From contig SLQN01000377.1 of NCBI GenBank assembly GCA_007131465.1, positions 1-6,706 of the forward strand: DNA of 6,706 bases. The letters are read 5' to 3'. The translations under genes were made by a program, and so were the position numbers. Positions 1-6,500 of this stretch are shown here, piece after piece. The notes under the pieces were generated by a model. The model was not told the DNA's origin. It searched no databases and saw only the letters and a program-made list of their open reading frames with translations. Position 1 is the stretch's first letter. Every line of letters begins with the position of its first letter. The stretch is from Paracoccaceae bacterium. GTDB taxonomy: Bacteria; Pseudomonadota; Alphaproteobacteria; Rhodobacterales; Rhodobacteraceae.

Positions 1-270
1 GATCTGGTCTTTCGTCCATGAGGTGACGCCGTGGACCGTGCCCGACTCGTCGCGCATCAGCCGCACCTGATCGGCCTTCAGCAGGACGGGTTTGGTCCCG
101 ATCCCCAGAAATCCGCCGACATCCACCACCATCTCGGTCGTGGCCCCCATCCCGTGAACATGCGAGATCGTGCCGATCTTCGCATCGTCGGGGCCGTAGA
201 TCGTGGCGTCTTTGAGGGTGACGTCGGTCATTTCCGCCGGGGTCAATGTGATATGTTTGCTGTGGTCCAT
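1..270 (-). CDS. PRC-barrel domain protein, cytoplasmic (partial, 3' end outside window)
   Basis: The first 90 codons are open without a stop up to the window edge. The start at 270 is preceded by AGGAG (277-281) with a 6-base spacer. The protein begins MDHSKHITLTPAEM and has no signal peptide or membrane segment, so it is probably cytoplasmic. Residues about 15-75 read as a PRC-barrel: a short strand around DATIYGPDDAKIGTI, then VVDVGGFLGIGTKPVLL, the family's usual glycine-rich turn followed by a beta strand, then a charged strand (DQVRLMRDESG). PRC-barrels are small beta domains found in photosynthetic reaction-centre H subunits, RimM and many stress-related or unassigned bacterial proteins; the exact role here is unknown. 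A second PRC protein at 6042-6500 carries a near-identical core motif. The family call is firm; function is not assigned. Confidence 0.85.
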   Translation of the reverse strand, partial: MDHSKHITLTPAEMTDVTLKDATIYGPDDAKIGTISHVHGMGATTEMVVDVGGFLGIGTKPVLLKADQVRLMRDESGTVHGVTSWTKDQI

Positions 271-288
271 GTGATGCTCCTGTGAGGT

Positions 289-438
289 TTAACCAAAGAT
301 GCCCCGGCAAATGGGGTAGAAGCTCGTCTGCCATTGCGTTGGCCACAGAGAGAAATCGGGAAAACCCCTGCATTCTTCTTGCCATTGCGCCCGATTGACA
401 TGCCGGTGCACCTTCATGGCTTCAACCCGCGCCAGCAC
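289..438 (-). CDS. Candidate small hypothetical protein (49 aa)
   Basis: A short ORF fills the gap between the EamA transporter stop and the PRC-barrel start. It is read from a GTG at 438, which has AGGA (446-449) with a well-placed 7-base spacer. An internal ATG at 417 would give 42 residues but has a poor ribosome binding site. The product is rich in aromatic and basic residues (HRHVNRAQW near the start, FSLWPTQWQTSFYP near the end) and contains two cysteines. It has no recognisable domain, signal peptide or membrane helix. The stop lies 18 bases before the PRC start, so the two could be co-transcribed. I do not recognise it. It may be a real small protein or chance coding in GC-rich DNA, because the same frame also runs open through the antisense of the transporter gene. 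Confidence 0.35.
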   Translation of the reverse strand: MLARVEAMKVHRHVNRAQWQEECRGFPDFSLWPTQWQTSFYPICRGIFG

Positions 439-464
439 GGATCGTTCCTGCGCGCTGTGCCGAC

Positions 465-1367
465 TTATCGCGCAGGCCCGGCTTCGCGCAGAATGATGAT
501 GATCCCGCTTGCGACGATGATCCCCGCCCCGAAGATCGTCCAGACCATCGGAACCTCGCCCCAGATCAGCCAGCCCAGCCCGGTGGCCCAGATCAGCGCG
601 GTATAATCGAAGGGGGCGACAATCGCGGCGGGTGCCATGCGGAAGGCCTGCCCGATCAGTGCCAGACCAAGGCTGCCGAAAACCGCAATCGCGACGAACA
701 GCGCCGCGTCGCCCGCCTGCACGGGTGTCCAGGTGGCAATGGCGAAGGGCGCTGCATAGATCATCGGGAACAGCATCGCGAACAACATCATCGTCCAGAG
801 GCGTTCCGTCCGGTCGATCCAGCGCGCGCTGATCATGAAGATGGCATAGCACAGCGCCGTGCCGACCGGCATGAGCGCGGCAAGCTGAAACGCGGCGCTG
901 CCGGGGCGCACAATGACCAGAACACCGACAAAGCCCAGCAGAACCGCGCCCCAGCGCCGCCAGCCGACAGCCTCGCCCAGAAGCGGCACGGACAGCGCCG
1001 TGATGAAGATCGGCGCGGAGAAGACAAGCGCTGTCGCCTCGGCCAGCGGCAGGTATATCAGCGCCGTGAAATACAGCCACGCCCCTGTCACCATCAACGC
1101 CCCGCGCAATGCGTGCAGCCGCAAGTGCTGCGTGCGCAGACCGGCTGTACCGCATACGGCCAGCACCACGGCCGCGACGATCGGGACGGCAATCAGGTTG
1201 CGCAGAAACACGATCTGGATCGGCGCGTAGCGTTCGGTCAGCAGCTTGGCAACCGCATCATTGGCCACCAGAAATGCGACGCCTGCACAGATCGTAAGGA
1301 TCGCAAGCGGGGTCTCGCGGGCATTGAGGGCAGTGAGCGTGCGCATTCCGGCTCCGGGTCTCGGCAT
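465..1367 (-). CDS. DMT-superfamily EamA-domain transporter
   Basis: A 300-residue integral inner-membrane protein with the size and two-fold repeat of EamA/RhaT-type drug/metabolite transporters (usually about 280-310 residues, 10 helices). The first EamA repeat covers about 22-154 and contains the conserved stretch PLAEATALVFSAPIF (106-120) and the end-of-repeat GFVGVLVIVRPG. The second covers about 165-294 and contains APFDYTALIWATGLGWLIWG (251-270) and GAGIIVASGIIIILRE. The family exports or imports amino acids, nucleotides, S-adenosylmethionine and other small metabolites. The substrate cannot be read from sequence; the closest architecture is the RhaT/SAM-carrier-like COG0697 group. The start at 1367 has AGGGA (1374-1378) with a 6-base spacer; Met8 (at 1346) is an alternative. 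It appears to be transcribed from its own upstream region, because a terminator for the preceding DUF481 gene lies at 1459-1486. Confidence 0.9.
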   Translation of the reverse strand: MPRPGAGMRTLTALNARETPLAILTICAGVAFLVANDAVAKLLTERYAPIQIVFLRNLIAVPIVAAVVLAVCGTAGLRTQHLRLHALRGALMVTGAWLYFTALIYLPLAEATALVFSAPIFITALSVPLLGEAVGWRRWGAVLLGFVGVLVIVRPGSAAFQLAALMPVGTALCYAIFMISARWIDRTERLWTMMLFAMLFPMIYAAPFAIATWTPVQAGDAALFVAIAVFGSLGLALIGQAFRMAPAAIVAPFDYTALIWATGLGWLIWGEVPMVWTIFGAGIIVASGIIIILREAGPAR

Positions 1368-1412
1368 GACCCGTCCCTGCTATCAGACCCCTGCGCGGGA
1401 TGCGAGGCGGCG

Positions 1413-1430
1413 CGTGCATGGCAATGCACG
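1413..1430. repeat. Perfect inverted repeat upstream of the EamA gene
   Basis: CGTGCAT (1413-1419), a 4-base spacer GGCA, then ATGCACG (1424-1430): arms of 7 bases with no mismatch. It lies 45 bases upstream of the EamA start and after the DUF481 terminator, where the transporter's promoter or operator would be expected. There is no T-run on either side, so it is not a terminator. A regulator binding site is the simplest inference, but no regulator gene is in the window and a clear -35/-10 pair was not found. Confidence 0.45.
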
Positions 1431-1458
1431 GTGACGCGCGGGCCGGGATTCGCACAGC

Positions 1459-1486
1459 AAAAAAGGGGCACGCTTGCGCGCACCCC
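1459..1486 (-). terminator. Rho-independent terminator of the DUF481 gene
   Basis: Read on the minus strand this is GGGGTGCGC, loop GCAA, GCGTGCCCC, then six T residues. The 9-pair stem (seven Watson-Crick, two G-U) has a stable GNRA-type tetraloop and is followed directly by the T-run. It begins 28 bases after the stop codon of the DUF481 gene and separates it from the EamA gene. Confidence 0.85.
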
Positions 1487-1514
1487 AGTCAGGGCCGTTT
1501 CTATTCAGAGCAGA

Positions 1515-2348
1515 TCAACGGAACCCGTAGACCAGCGATATGCGGAGGGTATGGTCTGTCTTCTTGCCGGGATTGGCGCTGTTGTAGTTCGTCCGCACGC
1601 TGAACCGTGTCGACAGCCCCTCTGTCTGGCCGACACTCAGGCCAAGTTCGTTTTCAGCGATCGTGCCGATTTTCGACCGCAGGACATCGGTGTCGTTGGT
1701 CAGGAAAATCCCGTCCATAAGGCGGTAATAGGCCCGCGAGGACACGATTCCGCCAAGTTCGTTGGTGCTGACGCCAGCGTCATGATCCTTGTTGAAGCGC
1801 CAGCCCGGCCCAGCCTGCACGCGCCATGCGACATCTTGCGTATTGATGATCCGGTAGCCGGGGCCAAAACCGACAAAGCCGTCAGTGATGCGGTTTCCGG
1901 GCATGCGGTTGGCTTCGACGCGCCCCAGACCGAAGACATAGAAATCCTCGGTCAGGTAGTAGTTGAGGTCATAGACCGCAAACCCGTCGGCCTTGGTGCG
2001 CGCGCCAGCAGACTTGCCAAGTTCCAGCCCCAGACCAACACTGTGGTTCCACTGGCCGACATTGTAGTTGAAGCGCCCGGCAAGGCTGTAATCGCGGGCA
2101 TCGGAATTGCCGCGATTGGCGGAAAAGCTCATGGCGAGGCTTCCGGTCCAGCCCGGCGCGAATTCCGCATTGCCGAAACGCGCCCTGTCTTCGGCCCGCG
2201 CCTGATCATCGCGCACAGACCTTTCGATATCCTCGATCCGGTCTTCAAGCGACTGGATGCCGACAAGCTGGCGCTGCGCGACCGCCGTATTGGCCCCCAG
2301 GGACAGCGCCAGTGCCGCTGCGGCCGCGAATAACGTTATTTTTTTCAT
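1515..2348 (-). CDS. DUF481 family outer-membrane-type protein (YdiY-like)
   Basis: A 277-residue exported protein. Residues 1-24 form a signal peptide: MKK, a run of Ala/Leu, then a TAVA-Q cleavage site. Residues about 31-58 are charged and heptad-like (SLEDRIEDIERSVRDDQARA), suggesting a short periplasmic coiled coil. From about 66 to the end there are alternating beta strands with aromatic girdles, for example WTGSLAMSFSANRGNSDARD (the conserved start of DUF481) and LRISLVYGFR at the C terminus. DUF481 proteins are predicted outer-membrane beta barrels, some annotated as salt-induced; the molecular role is unknown. I chose the start at 2348, not an upstream in-frame ATG at 2420, because it begins the signal peptide and has AAGGA (2356-2360) with a 7-base spacer. 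It is probably monocistronic, given the terminator behind it. Confidence 0.88.
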   Translation of the reverse strand: MKKITLFAAAAALALSLGANTAVAQRQLVGIQSLEDRIEDIERSVRDDQARAEDRARFGNAEFAPGWTGSLAMSFSANRGNSDARDYSLAGRFNYNVGQWNHSVGLGLELGKSAGARTKADGFAVYDLNYYLTEDFYVFGLGRVEANRMPGNRITDGFVGFGPGYRIINTQDVAWRVQAGPGWRFNKDHDAGVSTNELGGIVSSRAYYRLMDGIFLTNDTDVLRSKIGTIAENELGLSVGQTEGLSTRFSVRTNYNSANPGKKTDHTLRISLVYGFR

Positions 2349-2400
2349 GGGTGAATCCTTGGTTTCCACAGTTGGGTCGGGTTCAGGATGAGCAACGTCC

Positions 2401-3252
2401 TCAGGTATTGCACTGAACAAGAGTCGAGCTTACGCGACTGGCCGCTTCGGCCGGACTTACTTGGATCAGTATGGACGCTTCGGGCCGAGGGCGAGCGTTG
2501 CCAAACTGCAACATGCGTTCTGGGCGGGAATTGTGGGGACATGATTCCAGCCCCGGATGCAGCAGGTATCGGTCGCCCTGAATCTGACAGCGCAGCACCA
2601 GCGCCATGAGCGCCCCTTCCGGGTCATGCCGGATGGCCGTGCGCGGGATCAGGATGCGCGTAGGGCCTTCGAGGGCGGTCCCGGCCAGTGTCGGCGGGCT
2701 CAGCCTGGCCGTGTTGCAGGTAAACCCGCGCGCGGCGCAAATGCGCCCGTCTATCAGCGCGCCGATGTTCAGGAACTGCGCGACCTGCACAGTCTCGGGG
2801 CCGCAAACAGCCGCTCGGGCGCGTCAATCTGCGCAATCTCACCGCACTGCATGACGGCCACACGGTCGGCGATGGTGAAGGCTTCGGACTGATCATACGT
2901 GACATGGACAGCGGAGAGGCCCAATTGCGCGCGGCAACTCACCGATTTCCAGCGCCACCCCTCGCGCAATTCGCGGTCGAGATTCGAGAGCGGTTCGTCA
3001 AACAGCACCAGCGGCGGTTCGGCAACAATGCCACGGGCCAGCGCCACGCGCTGCTGTTGCCTGGCCGACAACGTGCCGGGAAACCGATCCGCAAGTTGCG
3101 ACAGCCCGACACCGTCCAGCGCACACCGGGCGCGGTCCTTGCGCGTCCCGGTTTGCGCATCCGCAGGGAAAGGCCACATTCTCCGGCACGCTCAGATTTG
3201 GCCAGATGGCATAATCCTGACACACCATGCCGATGTCGCCCGACAGCGGCGC
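2401..3252 (-). pseudogene. Decayed ABC transporter ATP-binding protein (PotA/FbpC-like), 5'-truncated and frameshifted
   Basis: Pieces of one ABC ATPase follow each other in order but in different frames. First is the Q-loop region, IGMVCQDYAIWPNLSVPENV (about 3238-3179). Next come LADRFPGTLSARQQQRVALA (signature), LVLFDEPLSNLD (Walker B and D-loop), and VHVTYDQSEAFTIADRVAVM with the switch-histidine position read as Tyr. Last is a TOBE-like tail (ETVQVAQFLNIGALIDGR to a stop at 2401). Joining them needs single-base losses near 3166-3168, 3147-3149 and 2797-2800, and a compensating loss/gain pair near 2958-2961 and 2932-2934. The canonical LSGGQ reads LSARQ, and the Walker A region (about 75 N-terminal residues) is absent. 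Intact relatives energise spermidine/putrescine, iron or similar importers with about 350 residues. No permease or binding-protein gene is nearby. It is almost certainly non-functional. Confidence 0.85.
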
Positions 3253-4326
3253 TCAGGCGTCAACCTCGACCCGGCCGACCGGCTTGGCGCAACACGCCAG
3301 AATAAAGCCCGCCGCGATATCATCGTCGCTGATCCCGCCATTATGCACCATATGCACCTCGCCCGCGATCTTGCGTGTCTTGCATGTCCCGCACAGCCCG
3401 AAATTGCACCCCGAGGCGACAGGCAACCCCTGCGCGCGGGCAATCTGCATGACCGTGTCGCCTTCGGTGCAGGTAACTGTCACGCCCGAGCGGGCGAAAA
3501 CAATCTCGGCGGCCACAGTGTCATCCGGCACAGGGTCATCGAATTCCTTGATATCGGCCACGCTGGCGGCGGGCGCATGGAAGGATTCCTGATGATAGCG
3601 CTCCATGTCATAGCCCAGCGAGATCAGGATCTCGCGCACCGATGTCATGAAACTTTCCGGCCCGCAGCAATAGACATCGCGTTCCAGATAATCGTTGCAC
3701 ATCAGCCCCAGCATCAACTGGTTGAACTGGCCACGATAGCCGGTCCAGACCTCGTAGGGTTCGGGCTGGCTGACGACGAAATGCAGCCCCAGCCCCGCCA
3801 CGCGCGAGGCCATGTATTCCAGCCTGCGCCGGAAGATCAGGTCACTGGGGCGGCGCGCGCATTGAATGAAGGCAATATCGGGGTCCTCGCCGCGTTCAAA
3901 CAGCGTGGTCGCCATCGACATCATCGGCGTCACACCGGACCCGGCCGAGATGAACAGGAATTTCCCGTCCGGCTGGGGCGGCAGGTGAAACAGCCCTGCA
4001 GGCCCATAGGCGCGCAGCCGCATGCCGACCTGCAGATGATCGTGCATCCATCTTGTGCCGATGGACCCTTGCTGCACCTTCGCTGTGATGGTGACATAGG
4101 CCGCCGTCACGGGCGACGAGGATATGGTGAAGGTCCGCTGCACATTGCCCCCCGGAACGGGCAGGTCGAGCGTCAGGAATTGGCCGGCCCGGTAGACGAA
4201 CATCGCCCCCGAAGGCGGGCGGAAGGCAAAGGTTCTGACGCCGGGCGCTTCGGGCAGCACGGCCACGCATTCCAGTTCTTCGCTGTCGCGCCAGATGGGG
4301 CTGTCGCGGGTGGGCATCGGGATCAT
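3253..4326 (-). CDS. gbcB: Ferredoxin-type flavin reductase subunit of a quaternary-amine Rieske monooxygenase (GbcB-like)
   Basis: A 357-residue soluble electron-transfer protein. It takes electrons from NAD(P)H and feeds the oxygenase encoded just upstream. Domains in order: a flavin-binding barrel at about 16-115, with RTFTISS (64-70) as the flavin-binding motif and GSIGTRWMHD at 87-96; a NAD(P)-binding domain at about 120-235, with AGSGVTPMMSM (128-138) and YCCGPESFM (219-227); and a C-terminal plant-type [2Fe-2S] domain at about 275-357, with C307, C312 and C315 in CNFGLCGTC and the fourth ligand C345 in LACCAKP. This order is that of GbcB and other ferredoxin-NADP-reductase-like partners of Rieske oxygenases. 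The start at 4326 is favoured over an in-frame ATG at 4386: it leaves 5 bases after the upstream stop and its GGAG (4335-4338) sits inside the end of that gene, implying translational coupling. The reductase class is sure; the substrate assignment is by context. Confidence 0.85.
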   Translation of the reverse strand: MIPMPTRDSPIWRDSEELECVAVLPEAPGVRTFAFRPPSGAMFVYRAGQFLTLDLPVPGGNVQRTFTISSSPVTAAYVTITAKVQQGSIGTRWMHDHLQVGMRLRAYGPAGLFHLPPQPDGKFLFISAGSGVTPMMSMATTLFERGEDPDIAFIQCARRPSDLIFRRRLEYMASRVAGLGLHFVVSQPEPYEVWTGYRGQFNQLMLGLMCNDYLERDVYCCGPESFMTSVREILISLGYDMERYHQESFHAPAASVADIKEFDDPVPDDTVAAEIVFARSGVTVTCTEGDTVMQIARAQGLPVASGCNFGLCGTCKTRKIAGEVHMVHNGGISDDDIAAGFILACCAKPVGRVEVDA

Positions 4327-4331
4327 GGGGC

Positions 4332-5567
4332 TTACTCCGCCGCCATCCGGGATGGCCCCAACAGGGCCGTATGCAGGCTGCGGCAATACCAGTCCACGAA
4401 CTGGTTGACGCCGCCTTCCTGCACCCGGCTGTAGGGGCCGGGCAGATAGGCGGGCGAATTGATGCCGCGCTGGTTTTCCTCGACGATCCGCCGGTCCTCG
4501 TCATTGGTGTTGATCCAGACTTCGGTCAGGCGCTTCAGATCATAGTCGCGCCCCTCCTCGGCCTCCTTGTGGACCAGCCATGTGGTGGTGACCTGCGTCT
4601 CCATCGGGCCGACCGGCAGCACGCGGAAGGTCAGCACATGGTCGGACAGGAAATGGTTCCATGTGTTGGGATAGTGGAAGAACAGACACGACCCCGCATC
4701 CTCGAAGGGCACGCGGCCGATGCGCCGTGCGACAGCGGCCTTGCCATCCATCGTATAGCTGACGCCCTTGCCCAGAAACGGGATGCGCACAAAGCGCCAG
4801 CGCTCGGACGGGTCGATGACGTATTTCGCGGGCAGGCCAGCGGCCTCGCACCGCTCCACATGCGCGCGGCCCATATTCGATGTGGTGCTGTCATCCGCGC
4901 CCACAAGGTTCGGGTCATCTGGAAAGGTCACGCAAAGCGACGGGTGCGAGCCGGAACAGTGATAGCATTCGCGGTTGTTTTCCAGCACCAGCTTCCAGTT
5001 CGCCTGCTCGATAATGCTGGACTGATGCGCGACCTTCAGGTTGGCCAGATCATGCGGCCCTGTGTAGCGCGCGGCCTGCACCTCCAGCGCGGTGATGTCC
5101 GGGGCCTGATCGGCCAGGCATATGAACACCATGCCCGAAATCTCGCGGCAATGGACAAGGCCCAGCCCATGCGCTGACGGGTCGAACTCCGCCCCCATCT
5201 CGCGCGCCCACAACAGTTTCCCATCCAGATCATAGGTCCACTGGTGATAGGGGCAGACCAGTTTCGGCGCGGTCCCCTTCTGCGCGGAACAGATCCGGCT
5301 GCCGCGATGACGGCAGGAATTGTGAAACGCCCGGACCACCCCATCCGCGCCCCGCACCACGATCACCGAGGCCGTGCCGATCTCCAGCGTCACATAGCTG
5401 CCGGTTTTCGGAATCTCGGCAGCAGGGGCGGCAAAAATCCAGTCGCGCAGCCAGATATTGCGCAGATCGGCCTGATAGACGTCAGCGTCCGTGTAGAAGG
5501 GTTGCGGCAGCGAATGCCACGGCTTGCGGGACATGAGCAGGTAAAGCAGGTCGGAATTGCTGAGCAT
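4332..5567 (-). CDS. gbcA: Rieske aromatic-ring-hydroxylase-family oxygenase, glycine betaine demethylase-like (GbcA-like)
   Basis: A 411-residue oxygenase component, predicted cytoplasmic. The Rieske [2Fe-2S] domain is at about 44-155 with the exact spacing C85-R-H87, 17 residues, C105-P-Y-H108. The catalytic domain follows: ENNRECYHCSGSHP (196-209) supplies iron ligands H203 and H208, and an aspartate in NTNDEDRRIVEENQ (353-366), probably D358, would complete the triad. E200 occupies the position that bridges the two metal sites; most ring hydroxylases have Asp there, while CntA-type quaternary-amine monooxygenases have Glu. This, together with CRHRGSRIC and HQWTYDLDGKLL, points to demethylation of a betaine, with release of formaldehyde. 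Glycine betaine to dimethylglycine is likeliest; stachydrine or carnitine is possible. The start at 5567 has AAGG (5577-5580) with a 9-base spacer; the in-frame extension to 5708 looks non-coding. It forms an operon with the reductase gene. Confidence 0.87.
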   Translation of the reverse strand: MLSNSDLLYLLMSRKPWHSLPQPFYTDADVYQADLRNIWLRDWIFAAPAAEIPKTGSYVTLEIGTASVIVVRGADGVVRAFHNSCRHRGSRICSAQKGTAPKLVCPYHQWTYDLDGKLLWAREMGAEFDPSAHGLGLVHCREISGMVFICLADQAPDITALEVQAARYTGPHDLANLKVAHQSSIIEQANWKLVLENNRECYHCSGSHPSLCVTFPDDPNLVGADDSTTSNMGRAHVERCEAAGLPAKYVIDPSERWRFVRIPFLGKGVSYTMDGKAAVARRIGRVPFEDAGSCLFFHYPNTWNHFLSDHVLTFRVLPVGPMETQVTTTWLVHKEAEEGRDYDLKRLTEVWINTNDEDRRIVEENQRGINSPAYLPGPYSRVQEGGVNQFVDWYCRSLHTALLGPSRMAAE

Positions 5568-6041
5568 CGGGGATGACCTTGGGTTTGTGCGGCAATGGCA
5601 GGGTTGTGAGCCCGTTGCCTGGCCCGAAAATGCTGCGAAACCGTGGCACAGGCCCGCTCGATAGCGGCATTTTCTGCACCAGCCGCGCCATCTGCCGCGC
5701 TGCGGCATCGGTCTGTTCGCTTTGCTGCAATCGGGATGGCGCGCTGGCAGGGCCGCGGATGCTGAGATGGAAGGGGCCGGCGCGGAAACCGTATCGTCTG
5801 GAAGGTTCTGAAATGTCTGTCCTGACGCATGTCAGCGCAGACCAGACAGCTTAGCGCGCTGTCAAAAGCCTGCGCGGGGATCACGGCAAGAGCGGCATTC
5901 CCGGGCCCCGACACGCCGTGTGACGGGCAGGTTTCTGCCGATCTGATTTGGCGCAGTCACGGATCTCGATTACAGTGCATACGATAGAATACCGAGGGGG
6001 ACAGTCCGAAAACGCAACTGCTTTGCGAAAGGAGACACATT
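5568..6041. promoter_or_regulatory. Divergent intergenic region between gbcA and the exported PRC-barrel gene
   Basis: No credible gene is seen in these 474 bases; the open frames lack family features and ribosome binding sites. The region must hold the promoters of the minus-strand gbcAB operon and the plus-strand PRC gene. It contains inverted repeats (see 5814-5865), a minus-strand TTGACA at 5860-5865 that matches a -35 consensus but lacks a good -10, a short GGCAG/CTGCC hairpin at 5926-5939, and a plus-strand TAGAAT (5985-5990) that could serve as a -10 for the PRC gene without a convincing -35. The length of the gbcA leader (about 280 bases from the repeats) is unusual if transcription starts there. 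Confidence 0.5.
5814..5865. repeat. Cluster of inverted repeats, candidate operator
   Basis: Three partly overlapping dyads are visible. GACAGC (5845-5850) and GCTGTC (5858-5863) are perfect arms with a 7-base spacer. TGAC (5823-5826) and GTCA (5831-5834) flank GCAT. TGTCTG (5814-5819) and CAGACA (5843-5848) form an outer pair. The GCTGTC arm overlaps the minus-strand TTGACA at 5860-5865, as an operator covering a -35 box would. Betaine catabolic genes in other bacteria are controlled by AraC/GlxA-type activators (GbdR in Pseudomonas). Whether a related regulator binds here is inference; no regulator gene is in the window. Confidence 0.4.
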
Positions 6042-6500
6042 ATGCGACGCACATCATTGGCACTTCTGACCGGGCTCACGATTGCCGGTGCAGCGATGGC
6101 GCAGGACGAGATTGTCACCCAGCAGGCATCGGGCGAACTTCTTGGCGGATGGGTGGTTGGTTCAAGTGTCACATCGGTTGATGGAGAGCGGATCGGCGCG
6201 ATAGATGACATCACGATTGTCGCCGGAGAGGGCGAGATCGCTGCCGCGATCATCTCCGTCGGCGGCTTTCTGGGTTTTGGCGCCAAGAGCATCGCCGTTG
6301 ACTGGTCAGCGCTCGAGATCAACTGGGATGCACGCGAGATCGTTCTGAACATGTCGCGCGAAGAGATGGAGGATGCACCGGAGTATGTGTTCCGTGACCG
6401 CGAGGAAATGCCCTTGCCAGATGGCGGCGTGGGCGGTGGCACGGAGCCTGCGGGCGGCATGGAGCCGACAGGCGGCGGTGGCACGGTTGTTCCGAACTGA
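6042..6500 (+). CDS. Exported PRC-barrel domain protein
   Basis: A 152-residue protein. Residues 1-20 are a signal peptide (MRR, hydrophobic core, cleavage at AMA-QDE), so the mature protein is periplasmic or secreted. Residues about 30-115 are a PRC-barrel: GGWVVGSSVTSVDGERIGAI, a hydrophobic strand with AAIISVGGFLGFGAKSIAV (68-86), and a strand with SALEINWDAREIVLNM. The C-terminal 27 residues are a low-complexity Gly/Pro tail (DGGVGGGTEPAGGMEPTGGG) encoded by imperfect DNA repeats. AAAGGAG (6028-6034) with a 7-base spacer supports the start. Such exported PRC proteins are common in alphaproteobacteria, often without assigned function and sometimes linked to stress. It is transcribed away from gbcA, so any shared control would come from the common intergenic region. 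Confidence 0.88.
   Translation: MRRTSLALLTGLTIAGAAMAQDEIVTQQASGELLGGWVVGSSVTSVDGERIGAIDDITIVAGEGEIAAAIISVGGFLGFGAKSIAVDWSALEINWDAREIVLNMSREEMEDAPEYVFRDREEMPLPDGGVGGGTEPAGGMEPTGGGGTVVPN

Noticed and set aside
289..1155. A long minus-strand frame (288 codons) overlapping the EamA gene
   Set aside because: It is a shifted frame of the transporter gene: Arg/Ala/Gly-rich with no domain. Only its last 49 codons, beyond the transporter stop, were kept as a weak candidate.
1113..2333. A 406-codon plus-strand frame
   Set aside because: It is antisense to the DUF481 and EamA genes, which have signal peptide, family motifs, ribosome binding sites and a terminator. This frame has no recognisable domain.
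2440..2452. A GGCCG-CTT-CGGCC hairpin
   Set aside because: It lies inside the 3' end of the ABC pseudogene, has no T-run on either strand, and is easily produced by GC-rich coding sequence.
4327..4386. A 20-residue N-terminal extension of the reductase
   Set aside because: It would overlap the oxygenase gene and is Gly/Pro-rich. The start at 4326 has a GGAG and gives clean operon spacing.
2899..4434. A 511-codon plus-strand frame
   Set aside because: It is antisense to the reductase and the ABC pseudogene; composition is His/Arg/Gly-rich with no family match. Long antisense frames are common in GC-rich genomes.
5568..5708. A 47-residue N-terminal extension of the Rieske oxygenase
   Set aside because: The extension is Cys/Arg-rich and unlike the family N terminus. 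The start at 5567 has a ribosome binding site and gives the usual length of about 410 residues.
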